From contig CM065175.1 in NCBI GenBank assembly GCA_033026295.1, positions 25,524,437 through 25,588,436 on the forward strand: a stretch of 64,000 nt of DNA, in the 5' to 3' direction. Source of the DNA: Channa striata. Lineage: Eukaryota > Chordata > Actinopteri > Anabantiformes > Channidae. Position numbers and translations under genes: made by a program. The notes under the pieces were generated by a model that ran no database searches, was not told the DNA's origin, and was given only the letters and a program-made list of their open reading frames with translations. Positions within the stretch are counted from its first letter, which is position 1, and each line of letters starts with the position of its first letter. This document shows positions 34,301 through 47,166 of this stretch, in pieces.

Positions 34301-37300
34301 GATTTTGGAAATCCTCACAATTTGCCATGTAACTGATTGTATGCGAACAGCCACAGAAGTCACCTGCCTCTTTCAATTGTCTAGCCATTATGAATTGTTT
34401 CATGGGTAGAGCATGCCAGATTATATATTTGTCTGGGCAAAAAAAAAAAATTGGCCTTTTTTTTTTTACTGCTGACAATCACATGTTAGGTTTTCGTTGT
34501 CCTTAATGTTGCAGGAGCACTTCTACAATCAATGGCATAGCCTATGTTCCCTTCATGAGTGTGGACCTGAAGGAGCGTTTTGCATTTCCTGTCCCTTTCT
34601 CGTGAGTCTAATTTTTGTTGTTTATGTCCATTGTTTTTGGTAGGCAGCACAGTCACTTAGTTTAGTAAAATGTTTAAACTGTCAGACGCAATTAAATTTT
34701 GCTTCTTTAGTCTGCATCTGTCCTCAGTCCAGTGGTATCCTTAGTTGTTAAAAAAAAACTCCTATATTTGTTCAACAGCCATAATAAAGGGGGTAATAAC
34801 AAAGCTTGATCATATATTAAAGATTTTCATATCTATTTGGATGAGGTACAGTGTGATGGAAGCTCAGTGTCATTGGGTCTGATTTAAACTAGTGAGAAAT
34901 TGCACTTTAATTCTTATGCTTTGTCCTTCCAACCAGGGACAAAGCAGGAAAACTAGCACTGTCACCCAAACAGAAGGCCATCTTCTCCCGCTGGGTCCGG
35001 CCAGACGAGATCTGCAATAACCCCACCATGATTATGTCTGTGTCTAGCTTCAGCATCAAGCAGGTCAGTAATACATGTAATGCATTCTATAAATTTGAAT
35101 ATGTACGCATACTTTACACTATGTAAACTACACGTCTTTGGACTCAACCAGTACATGGATTGATGTCACAATGGATAAAGTTCCTTATGTAAATACATTG
35201 TACATGTTTTTAATGTATATAAATGATCCAAATGTTAATATGTTTACTAGACACTTGTTTAGAGATCTGAGTGTATATATCTGAATATTCATAAATACAG
35301 TTGAGATTTGATGTCTTCCTTTTATTTCAACATAAATAAATTTGACCTTGTCTTCTGTTGTCCAGACAGTCGTGTCTGACTGTTCCTTTGTGGCATCACT
35401 AGCCATCAGCGCAGCGTATGAGAGGCGCTACAACAAGAAGCTTATTACCAGGTACTTATGCAGCATGTACGTTTATTCCATGGCAACTATTGCACAGGGG
35501 TTTAGATTTCCTCTAAAATGTATTCCCGTTAGGGTGGAAATGCAACTGACATATAAACTGACAAACACAACTGCTTTTAATTCCACAAGAATCAAAATCC
35601 CCTGAACCCTGGATGGCAGCTAATATAGTTGAAGTTACTAATGCGGTATAATAAGAATTTGAGATGAATTGTTTTACTTAATAATTAAAAACATCCATGA
35701 CATCCATACAAAGCCTGACAGCAGGGAACAAATGAAGTGTAGCCTTTTGTGTTATACTAAGCACGGATTCAGCTTTGACATGCTATTGTTTGTCTACTTG
35801 TGTGTTCCAGCGTTATCTACCCACAGAACAGACGGGGGGAACCAGAGTACAACCCCTGTGGGAAGTACATGGTCAAACTTCACATCAATGGAGTTCCAAG
35901 GAAGGTAAAAAACCAAATGCGACCAGCTCCTGTAAACTGATAAAACATTAAGGGGCCCACACGTTACATAGAGCTCAGTTCCTTTAATTATTCACATTTG
36001 GTTATGTACTGTGTTGTACACACACACACACACCTGTAACGTGCTGGTTTGTCTATAATATACCCTGTCCTTGCATATGTACGGTGTCCTTTAAAGACAC
36101 CAACCATCTCTGTCCTTGTTGCAGGTCATTATAGACGACTACCTGCCAGTGGATCGTAACGGAGAGCTGCTGTGCTCCTATTCCAGCAACAGGAATGAGC
36201 TCTGGGTCTCCCTCATCGAGAAGGCCTACATGAAGGTGATGGGAGGCTACGACTTCCCCGGCTCCAACTCTGTGAGTAAAGGCCGTAGGATTAAATTATG
36301 TTTAAACTACCTGCAATAATGAGTCTCCTCTGACTCCAACACATGTATAATAAATAAATAAATAAATTAATAATATGGAATAACATTGAAAAGGAAGGTG
36401 ATTTTTTATTTATTTATTTTAATTTTGGTATTTGTATTTCATTCATTCATTTGTCTGGACAAGTCTGATGCTTGATAAATCACATTTAATTACTTTGAGT
36501 TTTGAAAGTTTAGGAAGCTGCTAAAATTTTTAAACAATCTTGTCAAATTCAAAGTCTGATATTTCTCAAGAAGACTACCTTTTGGAAAATTTATCTTTAG
36601 TTTTTATGTGTATTACAGAATATTGATCTCCACGCGCTCACCGGCTGGATCCCTGAGCGTATTGCTATGCATTCTGACAATCAGTCATTCAGCAAGGACG
36701 ACACCTTTCGTATGCTTTTCCAGAGGTGACAAACACGCATAATACTTCCTGTTTTATAACAACTTTATCTTTTTTTTTTTTTCCCTGTGTCCATTTTCCA
36801 TTAGTTTTTATTCTCCCTCTTATTGGCATCTTTGCTTCAAGGTTTCACAGAGGCGACGTCCTCATCACTACGGCAACGGGGGTGATGACAGAGGAAGAAG
36901 GGGAGAAATGGGGTTTGGTGCCGACACATGCCTACGCTGTTCTGGATGTCAGGGAATACAAGGTCAGCTTCATTAAAGCAGCATCAGAACATCGTTATGA
37001 GCACTTGTATTTGTCATCTGACTGAGCTGTGGGGAACATTTTTATTTTTTTTTTTTACGCGTGGTGCACACTGACCCTGCTGCATAGGTTTAAACTTGTG
37101 CTATTGATGCGCTCAGTTCCACAGTTGTCACCTTAATGTGCAGATTGAAACGGTATTGCCATGGTTTAAGTTCAACAGTACTTACTGGTGTTAGAGGTGT
37201 GACTGTTAGAGGTTTTATAAAAACTACTGCAAAGAAAGTTGATAGTCTGACCTTGTTTTTATTACATTCACATAAATAATCCGATTTAGAAAGTTGTTTT

Positions 37301-39757
37301 ATAAGATGTGGTGTCTCAATCATTACTTACTGCTGGTAAAAATCTGCAAAACACAGGAAAAGGCGATGATGTCATCAAACTGCTGGAGGCTCTGAATTTC
37401 CCATTATAACTTCTAGGAAATCCATAGTGATGAACACAAACCATTTTTAGTCAAAGTAATGAAGTTTCGTGGTAAATGAACAGAGGCACCAGTCTCTATG
37501 TCCAGTGAACAAATATGTTCCAAATGTCTACATGCGAGCTAATGTGTTTTGTTTTCATTTATGCCATAATTGATCTTACAGGGAATGCGTTTCCTTCAGC
37601 TGAAGAATCCGTGGAGTCATCTGCGGTGGAAAGGTCGCTACTGCGAGCGGGATGAGAAGAACTGGACACCAGAACTCCTCAAATACCTCAACTTTGACCC
37701 CAAAACAGCCCAAAAGTTTGATAATGGTACATGAACTCTTCTCATAAATGCAGTACCTACATTTGGCAAAAAAAAAAATAATGCTTTGTGAATGTGAAGT
37801 TGACATTGACACAACATCTGCAGCTTAGGTTGTAATCATGTAGTTATTCAAGTTCTGTAAGGAAGTATTCTGGTGTGCAGAGCATCTTCGTATTTCCTGT
37901 TACAGTAAAGACTTTAGTTTGTTGGGTTTGAATCCCAGTAAATTTGCTGGGTGAAACAATTAACCAGTGCTCATTTGAGGACATTGAAATCAGTTTTTAC
38001 CGGGCTCGGGGCCTGAGGTCAGATATGCACGGCACAGCTGGTGTTGGACAGTGTGGGGGTTCAGTGTCTTGGGGACACATCTGTGCACGAACAATCTACA
38101 GTACCAACTGATCCACTGCTGCCCCCAGCAGAATTAAAATAAATTGCTGTCGTCTGTTGCTCTGCAGGTGTTTTCTGGATTGCGTGGGAGGATCTTTGTC
38201 AGTACTATGATGTCATCTACCTGAGCTGGAACCCTGCCCTGTTCAAAGAGTCCTCCTGCATTCACAGGTCTGTATGTTCTTATTTACAGACAGATAAGCA
38301 ATCCAGTGGGTTTGTCCCTAAATTCACAGTGGACAGATCCAGCCTAGAATGTGTGTTGTGGTTGTGTGTACCGTGAGCAGTAGCTGGGACGGGAAGCAGG
38401 GTCCAGTGAAGGATGTCTACAGTCTGGCCAACAATCCCCAGTACAAGCTGGAGGTTCAGTGTCCAGCAGGGGGAGCTGCAGTGTGGGTGCTGCTCACCAG
38501 ACACATCACTGACAAGGTGGAGATACCGACTGTTTCATGATTAGTTTGATTAACGTTCAGACTTCAATACCAATAATATACTGATACTGCAACTTTTGTC
38601 TGATGTTGTGTTTGTCCAGGATGATTTTGCACAAAACAGGGAGTTTATCACCCTGGTTGTTTACAAGACAGATGGGAAGAAGGTCTACTATCCAGGTGAG
38701 ATTGGATGCATGTTCTCTCCCTGCTCGCTGTCAGTTGTACTGTAGATTTGTTAGCAGCAGGATTGTGATGAAATACACTCGGCCACGACTTTCGTTCTGC
38801 ACCAAAGTCAAACGTGAGGCCAGTTGCCCCAAAGAAGCAGCGTCGCAGGCTGAGCAGCAGCCTGCAAAAGCATAATTTTAAATTAGGACTCTGCTGTCAG
38901 CTGTAAAGACACTCACCAGTCTCTCCACAGCTGATCCCCCACCTTACATCGATGGCATTCGCATCAACAGCCCGCACTACCTGACCAAGATGAGGCTGAC
39001 CAGCGCAGGGACACACACCTTCACACTGGTGGTCTCCCAGTACGAGAAGCAGAACACCATCAACTACACGCTGCGGGTGAGCAAGACTTTGCATAAACTT
39101 ACGTGTGATGTAGCTTTTTACTGTTGTGTTCCTTACGTGGATTAGTGTTTTGAAGGTGGAAAAAAGTTTTGAAAATAATTTTTTGTGGTGAGTCAGAGCT
39201 TAGCGCAAAGAAACAAAATTACAACCTGGCACCTGCTTCGTGTTCACTTATTAGAAAAAGCTTGCTTAGTTATTAGATGGATCATTTATGCAGCATTTGT
39301 GCTTGTGCTTTTGTCTGGGTTATTGCAGCAAGGCAGATGACAAGGTGACCACTCTCTCTTCTTCTTTTTGCTCATTGCTTTTGTTTTTGTAGTTCAGTTG
39401 GTACCTTGACTGCTTTTCTCTTGGTGTTTGTTTTTTGTCTCCTCTCCTCTTTCCTCTCCTCTTTCCTTTCCTCTCCTCTTTCCTCGCCATATATTCTCTC
39501 CTGGAAAACCCCAGGTCTTTGGTGGTGGGAGTGTTTTTACCAGACTTTACTGACCCCTTTCAAATGCTCATAAAGGTTTAGTCTTGGTTCAGTCAGAGTG
39601 CACTTACAAAGGTACAAGCAAAATATACTGCACTTGTGCGTACACGTGTGACCCAGATATACTTTTCAGTTATATATATAATTCACGGACTCCCCTTGTT
39701 AACTGCAGCGAGGACTGTGGACAACAGTTTATGCTCACTCATTAAATAAAACATGCA

Positions 39758-39831
<74 letters not shown>

Positions 39832-41928
39832 CAGCAGTGCAGCCACTCTGTGCTTCTCCTCTTTTCTCTACCAAATGAACCGTGAATTCATTCTCCCCTC
39901 AGATCAGATCAGACTCTTTCTGAAAATGGTCTAATCTTTGAATAACTGATTCAATTTTCAAATCAAAGCAAGATGTAGGAGAAATTAGATCTTTTCTGAT
40001 ATTGGTTCTAGCAGCACTAATATAAAAGCTCTGTTTTCTGTGCAGAAAGTCATGAATAACTTTTTGGTTGTTGTTTTGTTCTGTGACTCAAATGGTTCTG
40101 CCCCAATATTGGTTGTTGATTTTTCTGTTTCATTTCTTTTTTTACTGACTAACCACAACATCTTGTACTGATGCTGTTTTGGACATTGGTCAGCAGTGGC
40201 ACTCTGGCTGCACAGCCCCATAAGAAGCAAGATGTATTTATGATGTCGTGGCTGATCTGTAATATTCCTTTTGCTACACAGCAGTTAATTATCGGTGTAA
40301 AGGCTTGTGTTCTCTTTCTGTCCATAGGTGTACTCTGGAAGCAAATTCACATTCTCCAAGATCCCAAATCCCTTCACTCACACCAAAAGGGTAAGATATG
40401 TCCACTGCATGAACACACATCCACGCTTTGTTTTATAATGCAGCGAGTCCCTGCCATCAACTTCTAAATCATTTTGGTTGTTGGTTCTATGATTGGTATC
40501 TTTGTTTTATTTTAATGCAGCATTCAGTGTAATTAGGAGAACTGGGATTTTCGCTGCCTTTCTAGTTTCATTTTAATCTCATTTGATGCCGTCTTCCTCA
40601 TATTTGACGAGAAAAGTTCTGTATGTTTTGTGGCTCCCCTCCTGTTTTCAGATCAACGGTCAGTGGAAGGGGATCAGTGCAGGGGGTTGTGGGAACTACA
40701 AGGACACGTATAAACACAACCCGATCTATCAGGTTAACCTGGAGCGGTCCGGTCCGCTGCTCATCGAACTCAGAGGATCAAGGTCAGACACATTATCCTC
40801 GCGTGGTGACCTTTACAGTTGCTCATAACCAGCCAGTTTGCATCCAATCATATATTTTTTTGCAGAAATGAATGAACCAATAGTTATGCTGTCTTTTCCT
40901 ATGATCTGCTGCTAGTGGTGCATATAGCATATTTGAGCCTTAACTCTTTCATATCTAAATGATAATTAGATATTCTGGAATTGATTTTAGGGGTCATGGA
41001 TAATGAAACTGAGCAGCAGTGGTAATTTAGGAATGGGGCCAGTTCACTTTCCTTTTATTAACGGGGTGAGTCAGTGACGTTTCTATGGTGGGATTTATGT
41101 GTAATGATCATCTGACTCTTTCTCTCTGTCTCTCTTGTTTTTCTGATATTTTTGCTAGTGACGTGATAATATTCTGTTGCTCATTACATTTTACACAGTG
41201 GCCACTCTGTTCTGTGCTGGACACTTGCAGCTCTGAGTATCATAATTTGCAGAATTACTGAACTGAAATGTTTTTATTCTTACAACGTCAACGCCATATT
41301 GATGCTTCGTCGTTACTGATGACCAGTGTTGTCGTCAATACTTGTTTAGTTTATAGAAAAATGATGCGTTATGTAATTACTTCCTGTGCCCACAATATTT
41401 AAAATTGATGAGTGGGCCAATACATTAGAACCACCTCTTTTTTCTATTTTTGTGAATACAAATGTATTGTGTTTATGCTACTTTTTGTAGCACGTACGGC
41501 ACCAAAACGGCTTGTGGCACACTTTAGATTGACTAGCTAACTAACGTTGATGATTCAGCTCTACTCATGAATATACAGAGCTTCGTTATATCCCCGTCTC
41601 TTGTCTACAGGCAGTATAGTGTCGGTTTTGAGGTGGTGATGGTGTCAACGACAGGGGATCCGGGTTCAGCAGCCTTCCAGAAGAAGAGCAGCGGTGATTA
41701 CAGGTACGACAGAGCCAATAATAGCACAGAGATGGCCGATTTGTTTCTCTTTTGAAACTGACCCTGCTCGTCTTTCTCTCCAGATGTGGTTTCTGTTACT
41801 TGGAGGTGGAACAAGTCCCAGCAGGCATCTACAACGTCATCCCTACTACCTTCCTGCCCAAACAGGAAGGGCCCTTCTTTTTGGACTTTGCAAGCAACTC
41901 ACCCCTCAGGATCTCCCAGCTACAGTAA
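31356..41928 (+). CDS. capn7: Calpain-7, 21 coding exons, 826 residues
   Basis: Exons: 31356-31457, 31721-31829, 32914-33071, 33193-33260, 33938-34177, 34515-34601, 34937-35063, 35366-35451, 35811-35904, 36125-36271, 36619-36725, 36842-36962, 37582-37726, 38168-38267, 38381-38516, 38620-38695, 38931-39076, 40328-40390, 40652-40782, 41611-41703, 41784-41928. All borders are GT..AG, phases agree, and the sum is 2481 bases. Domains: two N-terminal MIT helices bundles (about 1-165), a Ser/Gly-rich linker (about 150-220, somewhat longer than in mammals), the calpain protease core (about 235-565) with Cys303 (VVSDCSFVASL), His471 (PTHAYAV) and Asn491 (LKNPWSHLRW), then two C2-like beta-sandwich domains to the end. 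The family is a non-classical calpain without EF-hands. It binds ESCRT-III proteins such as IST1 through MIT and acts in cytokinetic abscission and receptor sorting. The gene looks intact. Confidence 0.97.
32096..32120. repeat. (CTGA)n microsatellite in CAPN7 intron 2
   Basis: Six units of CTGA in tandem. Confidence 0.9.
33300..33850. mobile_element. hAT-like MITE filling CAPN7 intron 4
   Basis: The element begins GGGCTGCACGAT and ends ATTGTGCAGCC, imperfect terminal inverted repeats (10 of 11 bases in the core). The GGGCTGCACGAT end is typical of a non-autonomous repeat common in fish. CTGGTTTA precedes the left end and CTGGTTTT follows the right end after five bases, which could be a decayed 8-bp target duplication of hAT type. 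It makes up most of the 677-base intron. Confidence 0.55.
38010..38130 (-). repeat. Degraded tRNA-like dispersed repeat in CAPN7 intron 13
   Basis: GGGGGTTCAGTGTCTTGGGG, CAGTACCAACTGATCC and CACTGCTGCCCCC match the pattern of a common fish repeat whose complement ends in a tRNA-like B-box. Family not named. Confidence 0.4.
39761..39829. repeat. (TG)n microsatellite in CAPN7 intron 17
   Basis: About 34 uninterrupted TG units. Confidence 0.97.
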
Positions 41929-43360
41929 AAGTCTGAGCTGTTGAGTGAGTGCGGAGTAGGGATTTGGAGGAAGGTACTAGTTAGTTAGTAAGGCAATCGT
42001 GGGATATTTATAAAACTGTAAGTGGATATGACAGGGCGTCAAAAGTCCAAAGAGCTTCAGATGTTACTCATTGACTTAACACCGTGTCAAACAGCCTTTC
42101 CCTTGTCTTCTCCCACCAAAACCTCCTGGACATGTTGTGGACTTGCACATCAACACTGACTTGAAGCATCCGCATCATTGTGGGGAAGGAAAAATACTGA
42201 CAAGAAATCAAGAAGAACTCTTATATGGGATAAAATGCATCAATTGTCAATATGTTTTAGGACACGATAACACACTCTTTCGCCAAAAATTCCAGCAGTC
42301 AATAGAAAAAGTAATCTAAGCCGTTCCTCTTTATGCCACAATTACTGCATGAACATGTAGTATTAGTCTGGATGTGAAAAGTATAACAGGGTTGAACTAA
42401 ACACCAGCCATGAGCCAAGATCTTCAGAAGTTGTGTCCAGGCTGCCTGGACGTGTTAATTTCTGCTCAGGTTCTGTTTGGCTGCAATGAGCTCCTTAAGT
42501 CTTGTGTCCTTGCTACTGGTTGGGGTCTTTAATGGCGGTTTCTGAGGTTTTGGGAAGAGGAAATTTGGAAGTTCTTTGAAGGTTTGGGCCATTGACAGAC
42601 TGTCTTGCAGCAGCAACTTGTTTGTTTCTGTTCTGTTTTTCCGTTTTTAGGCGCGCAGTTTGCCGTGAAAGCGCTTTGACTTTGACCTCATCACCTTATC
42701 TGATTGTGAGATGGACCTTTGTAGACTTCACTCATGCTCTTATGGCTGAAGGAGCGAGTTGCTGCACAGCCCTCGCACACTTGGATCGAATGTTTAACTT
42801 TCTTTTGGCCATGATCTAGGAAAAAACTGACATTGCCATATTTTTTTTAACATGTATATTTTTTGCAATATAAAACTACTATATAGTCAGTATCACCAGA
42901 TAATGACGTTTGTTTTTGTTTTTGTTGTTTTAAGAAATCAATCTAAAATGATTGGGGCAATATTGAATATTGAAGTTGAAATGTACCTGATCTTTGTTTT
43001 ATATAGTCCCTGAACGCCTCTCTACCGAAGTCGGATCTGGTGCCTCAGGTTGTAGGACGTACATCAAGTGAACAAAACCTTTTCTGCTTTAACTGATATG
43101 AGAGAACGGGACCTGCAGTTGGACCACTGCACATGTGCGCGTTACGATGACGATGCTGAAACAAAGCTGTTCTGTAATTTTTAAATCTGTCACCTTTGTT
43201 TTATTGTTAGAAATTCACCCCAGTGAGTGACACTTCTCTCTGGGCAGGTGAATTAAGGCGACACTATCCGTTTGTGAAAGAAAACCTGTCGGCCACTAAA
43301 CGGTACAGCCAAGATGAAATGATATCTGCCCCTTTTAAATTTGAAATAAAGCACTGAGTT
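41929..43360 (+). other. Probable CAPN7 3' UTR
   Basis: No other coding signal follows the stop codon. The first canonical AATAAA on this strand that I see after it is at 43345-43350, giving a UTR of about 1.4 kb if used. Confidence 0.45.
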
Positions 43361-46300
43361 GCAAAGGTGTAGGAGACAGATAAAGGTTATGAAAAAGCTT
43401 TGATCTGGAAAGCCATAAATAAATGGATACTGGCAGATAAATGACAGGAAAAAAAAATTCCGCAAATGAAGGCGTCACTTGTTTTCCTCAACAAAAAAAA
43501 CACTGTTCTCCTAAATCTTATAAGAAGTAATGAAGCTAAATTGACTGTAGAACCTGCCAAAGTTAAAAACGTCTCTGGCTGGTCGAAGGAGTACTGTAGT
43601 TGGTTTCCTCCAAAGGCCCTGAAGGGTTTTTTTTTTTTTAATGTTTAATATCTCAGGAGCAGAGCAGCACCACAGGGATTCCAGCATGGCAGCATTTGAA
43701 TGATGTGACAGCTGAGTGGGAAACATCAGCCTGATTCACTGACAGGCCTCACGTCAACACTGCTGGACACAGGTATCACACACTGTGTTGTACCGTGTGT
43801 GTGTCTGTAGATGTTAGATTCTCATGATGAATCTTTTTAACGGTAAAAATGAAACGCATTGCCAAGTCACATTCTGTTTACTTTTTTTTTTTTCATACTC
43901 TCAAACCCATTTCTCACGATGTCTTTAGTCACACGTACAGAAATAAACATGTCACCTCTGTGTGAGCAGTTTAAACCGTTTTCAGACGGCACCCGCCAGC
44001 AGCTTGATTTGTGCAGTAGCTGCTGTGTCTTTTGCTGCTTACTGCTCCAACATTTACGAATCATTGCAGTTGTGCCAAAGAATCTTTGGCAACAACATTT
44101 TATTGGTACATGAGTTTCACATTCAGCCACAGGCTGTATGTTGTGGTGTGAACCTGTCTACAATGTTGTAGTTAACACAGAGAAGAATTTGCAGCCACCC
44201 AGTCTCAAACTCTCATGTGAGCTAAAGTGCATTTTGATAGTGAGTTGTGATACTAAAGTAAACCTTTAATGAAAATTGTTAAATTAATTGTTAATTTACA
44301 ATAAATGTAAAGCTGCAAAATTGCTTAACAAGCCAAAATAGTTTAAAGTATGTGATTGGTCAGGCTGAACCTTGCTCCAAAACCTTCAGATGTGACTGTT
44401 TCTGCAGCGCTGCTGTTCAGTGAGTCATAGACGGCTCCTCTGCACATTTGAGGCGTGTTTATACCCACAAAATATAATTGAAACGTTCATTCTAAACCTA
44501 CAGAATGTAATAGTTTGCCAAAATACTCGAACTCAAAATACAGAGACTTTTACCACATCGCACATGGCGTTTGCTCAGGTGTCATTGTGTTTTTCACATT
44601 GTGTTTCCTTTTGCTGATAATTGCGGTTCAATGCGATTGAATTCTAAAGAAAGAACTTAGCAGGTTGATCTTCTGTTAATTATTCTCAAATAGCAGCAAC
44701 TTATTTTCCTAACTTAATGAAAAGTCAGTGAGAGCAAACCATTCTGCACGTTTCTCTTCAAACACGGTGGTGTCGGTGTTGAGGTCGTGTCCACGGAGCA
44801 GCATGTCCTACTGTGAGCTGCTGGAAGTAAATGTAAAGTCTGTCACACGTGTCCTGTCGATGCCGTATGTATCTGCAACTATTCTTTTTTTTTCACACTT
44901 TCTTGGGTTTTCACATTTCACTGCAGACCACATCACCAAGACACTGTGCACTGTCTCTGAACTATGATGCTGAATCTGTTTCACAGTTTTGCACAAATGT
45001 GCATTCATCATGTCACTTTGAGCAGTTTATGAAATGAAACCTGAAAAAGTCACTTTTACACATTTATTTCCTCTGAACACTTCTTCTTTGCTGCGTCACA
45101 GTAACGCTGACAGTTTACACAGGTGATGCATGTTAAAGCTGTTGAAGTTTGAACTATTCTTTTAAGAATGGAATATACCTTTAAGTGTCCATTGAGACAC
45201 TTCTGTCAAACGTTCGTCTGTTGATCTTCGATAAATCTGCATTGTTACGTTATCATTTTATATCCCTCTTTGTGTTTTGAAGAATGAAACAAACCGTCTG
45301 GTTTCCAGGTGCAGGAAGGTTGTCTTGCAGTGACCTGTTGTATGAATGATGATGTAATGTTTGCAAGACTTGCACTAATTGTTGGGCAGACTGATGAGAT
45401 TGTGATTACATAAAATGATATCTGCATCTGTGTGGGCCCTCTTGATTTTCTGTGAGTTTTCTAATGTTCAATCAGCGCGTGACTGGACCGTCACGTGGCA
45501 TCATCGTCCTGCACAGCTGGATGCATTGTTTTATAATACAACACAGTTATTACAAAAACTGATCTCATCACCATGTAAGGCAAGTGATTTTTATTTATTT
45601 ATTTATTTTAATCAACACCTAATGACCACGAGCGATGGACCCTAAACAGACTCTCCTTCCTACATGTTTTATCTTTGCTGTAATTGACACAAATACCAAA
45701 TTCTTTTTTTTTTTAATATAATTAGAGAAATGTTAAATGAAGAGGTGAAAATAATTTCAAGGATCCACTGGACCCCATCAGTACCCTCAGTGATGGTCAT
45801 TTGAAGACGCGGGACTGTAAAATTCATTGACAAATGTTTGAGCAGGTTTCAACCAGACGAGGCTTCAGCAGCTTTTCTGTACTTGGCTGTGATGGAAACT
45901 CTGGTAAGTTTTTAATCCTTCATTCCTTTCTGTGTGTGTGTGTGTTTGTTTTTTCTTTTTATAACGTATGTACACAATATTAATATGCAAATTCCTGATC
46001 CAGACAGCGTCCGGAGGGCGTCGGCTGCTGTGATGACAGCGCACAGTGGTAACCACCGAGGTAAGATCTGCTGCTCTTTGATAATTAGTCCATAAGTCAA
46101 ACCAAAGGTGTGATATTTTAGGGAAAAGGGGAAAAACTAGTTTATTGGACACTTGTAACATACTGTAGGAGACCTGAATATATAAATGTATTAGTAGATC
46201 AAATAACTGCCAGTTATTTTCAACAGTTAACATTTTCTCTGTTATTATCTAGTCTTCACTCAAATAATCAAGGCAGCGTTAAAATCCCACATTTTTTACA

Positions 46301-47126
46301 ATACTGAGAACTTGGAGAACAAACAGAAAAATGTAAGTTCAACGAAAAAAAAAGTATTTTGTCCCAGTTGTAGCCAATTTAGCATTACTTCCAAAAGCTA
46401 CAAAACATCAGAACGAATAGGGGGAAAAAAGTCCAGTGTAACACGTGTATATAAATTATTGCACAACTTAAACTCAAAATTAGTTAAAAAAAAAAGTGTC
46501 TATAAATAGGAAAACTTGGTTATTATACATTAAATTAACATGACGCCAAATTAAAGTTGCTGTAAAGCGTCTGTATAAATGTTTCTCACCTGAAGGTGGA
46601 GGTGTACAGGTCTACACGTGCGTTTTTCATGTGTTTCTTCACCGGCACAGACCAGGGTCGGGTTCAGAGGTCACAGACGCCGCTAATTCATAACTCACAC
46701 ACTGACCTGATACAAGGTCAAAGACCCACCACCCACCGAAGTCGCGTCCAGTCTTTTATTATTGTTTGATATTTAAAAATTGTATATATTGAATTATTGT
46801 TGTTCGCTGTCAGACAGACTCACTGACGAGACAAAGTCAATGTCGTGTGAGTGTCCTACAGTGTTAACAGCACAGACCGGTCAACAGAAGTGTGTGTGTG
46901 TGTGTGTGTTCCTGTAGATGCTACATAGTGAGGACCAAATGTCGTTTTTTTTTTTTTTTTTTTTTAACAACAGAGTGAGGACAGTTTGGCTGGTCCTCAC
47001 TAATTTTGACCCTAAAAAGGGATTTTTGAAGGTCAGGACTGGGTTTTAGGGTCAGGGTTAGAATGAGGTTTTGGTTAGGGTTAGGGATTGTATTATGTCA
47101 ATGAGTGTCCTCACAAGTAATGTTGT

Positions 47127-47166
<40 letters not shown>

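Noticed and set aside
39683..39874. Minus-strand frame with (TH)n
   Set aside because: Translation of the TG microsatellite inside CAPN7 intron 17.
47058..47100. GGTTAGGGTTAGGG as an interstitial telomere or chromosome-fusion scar
   Set aside because: Only two units, and it sits inside a dispersed fish repeat that carries this motif.
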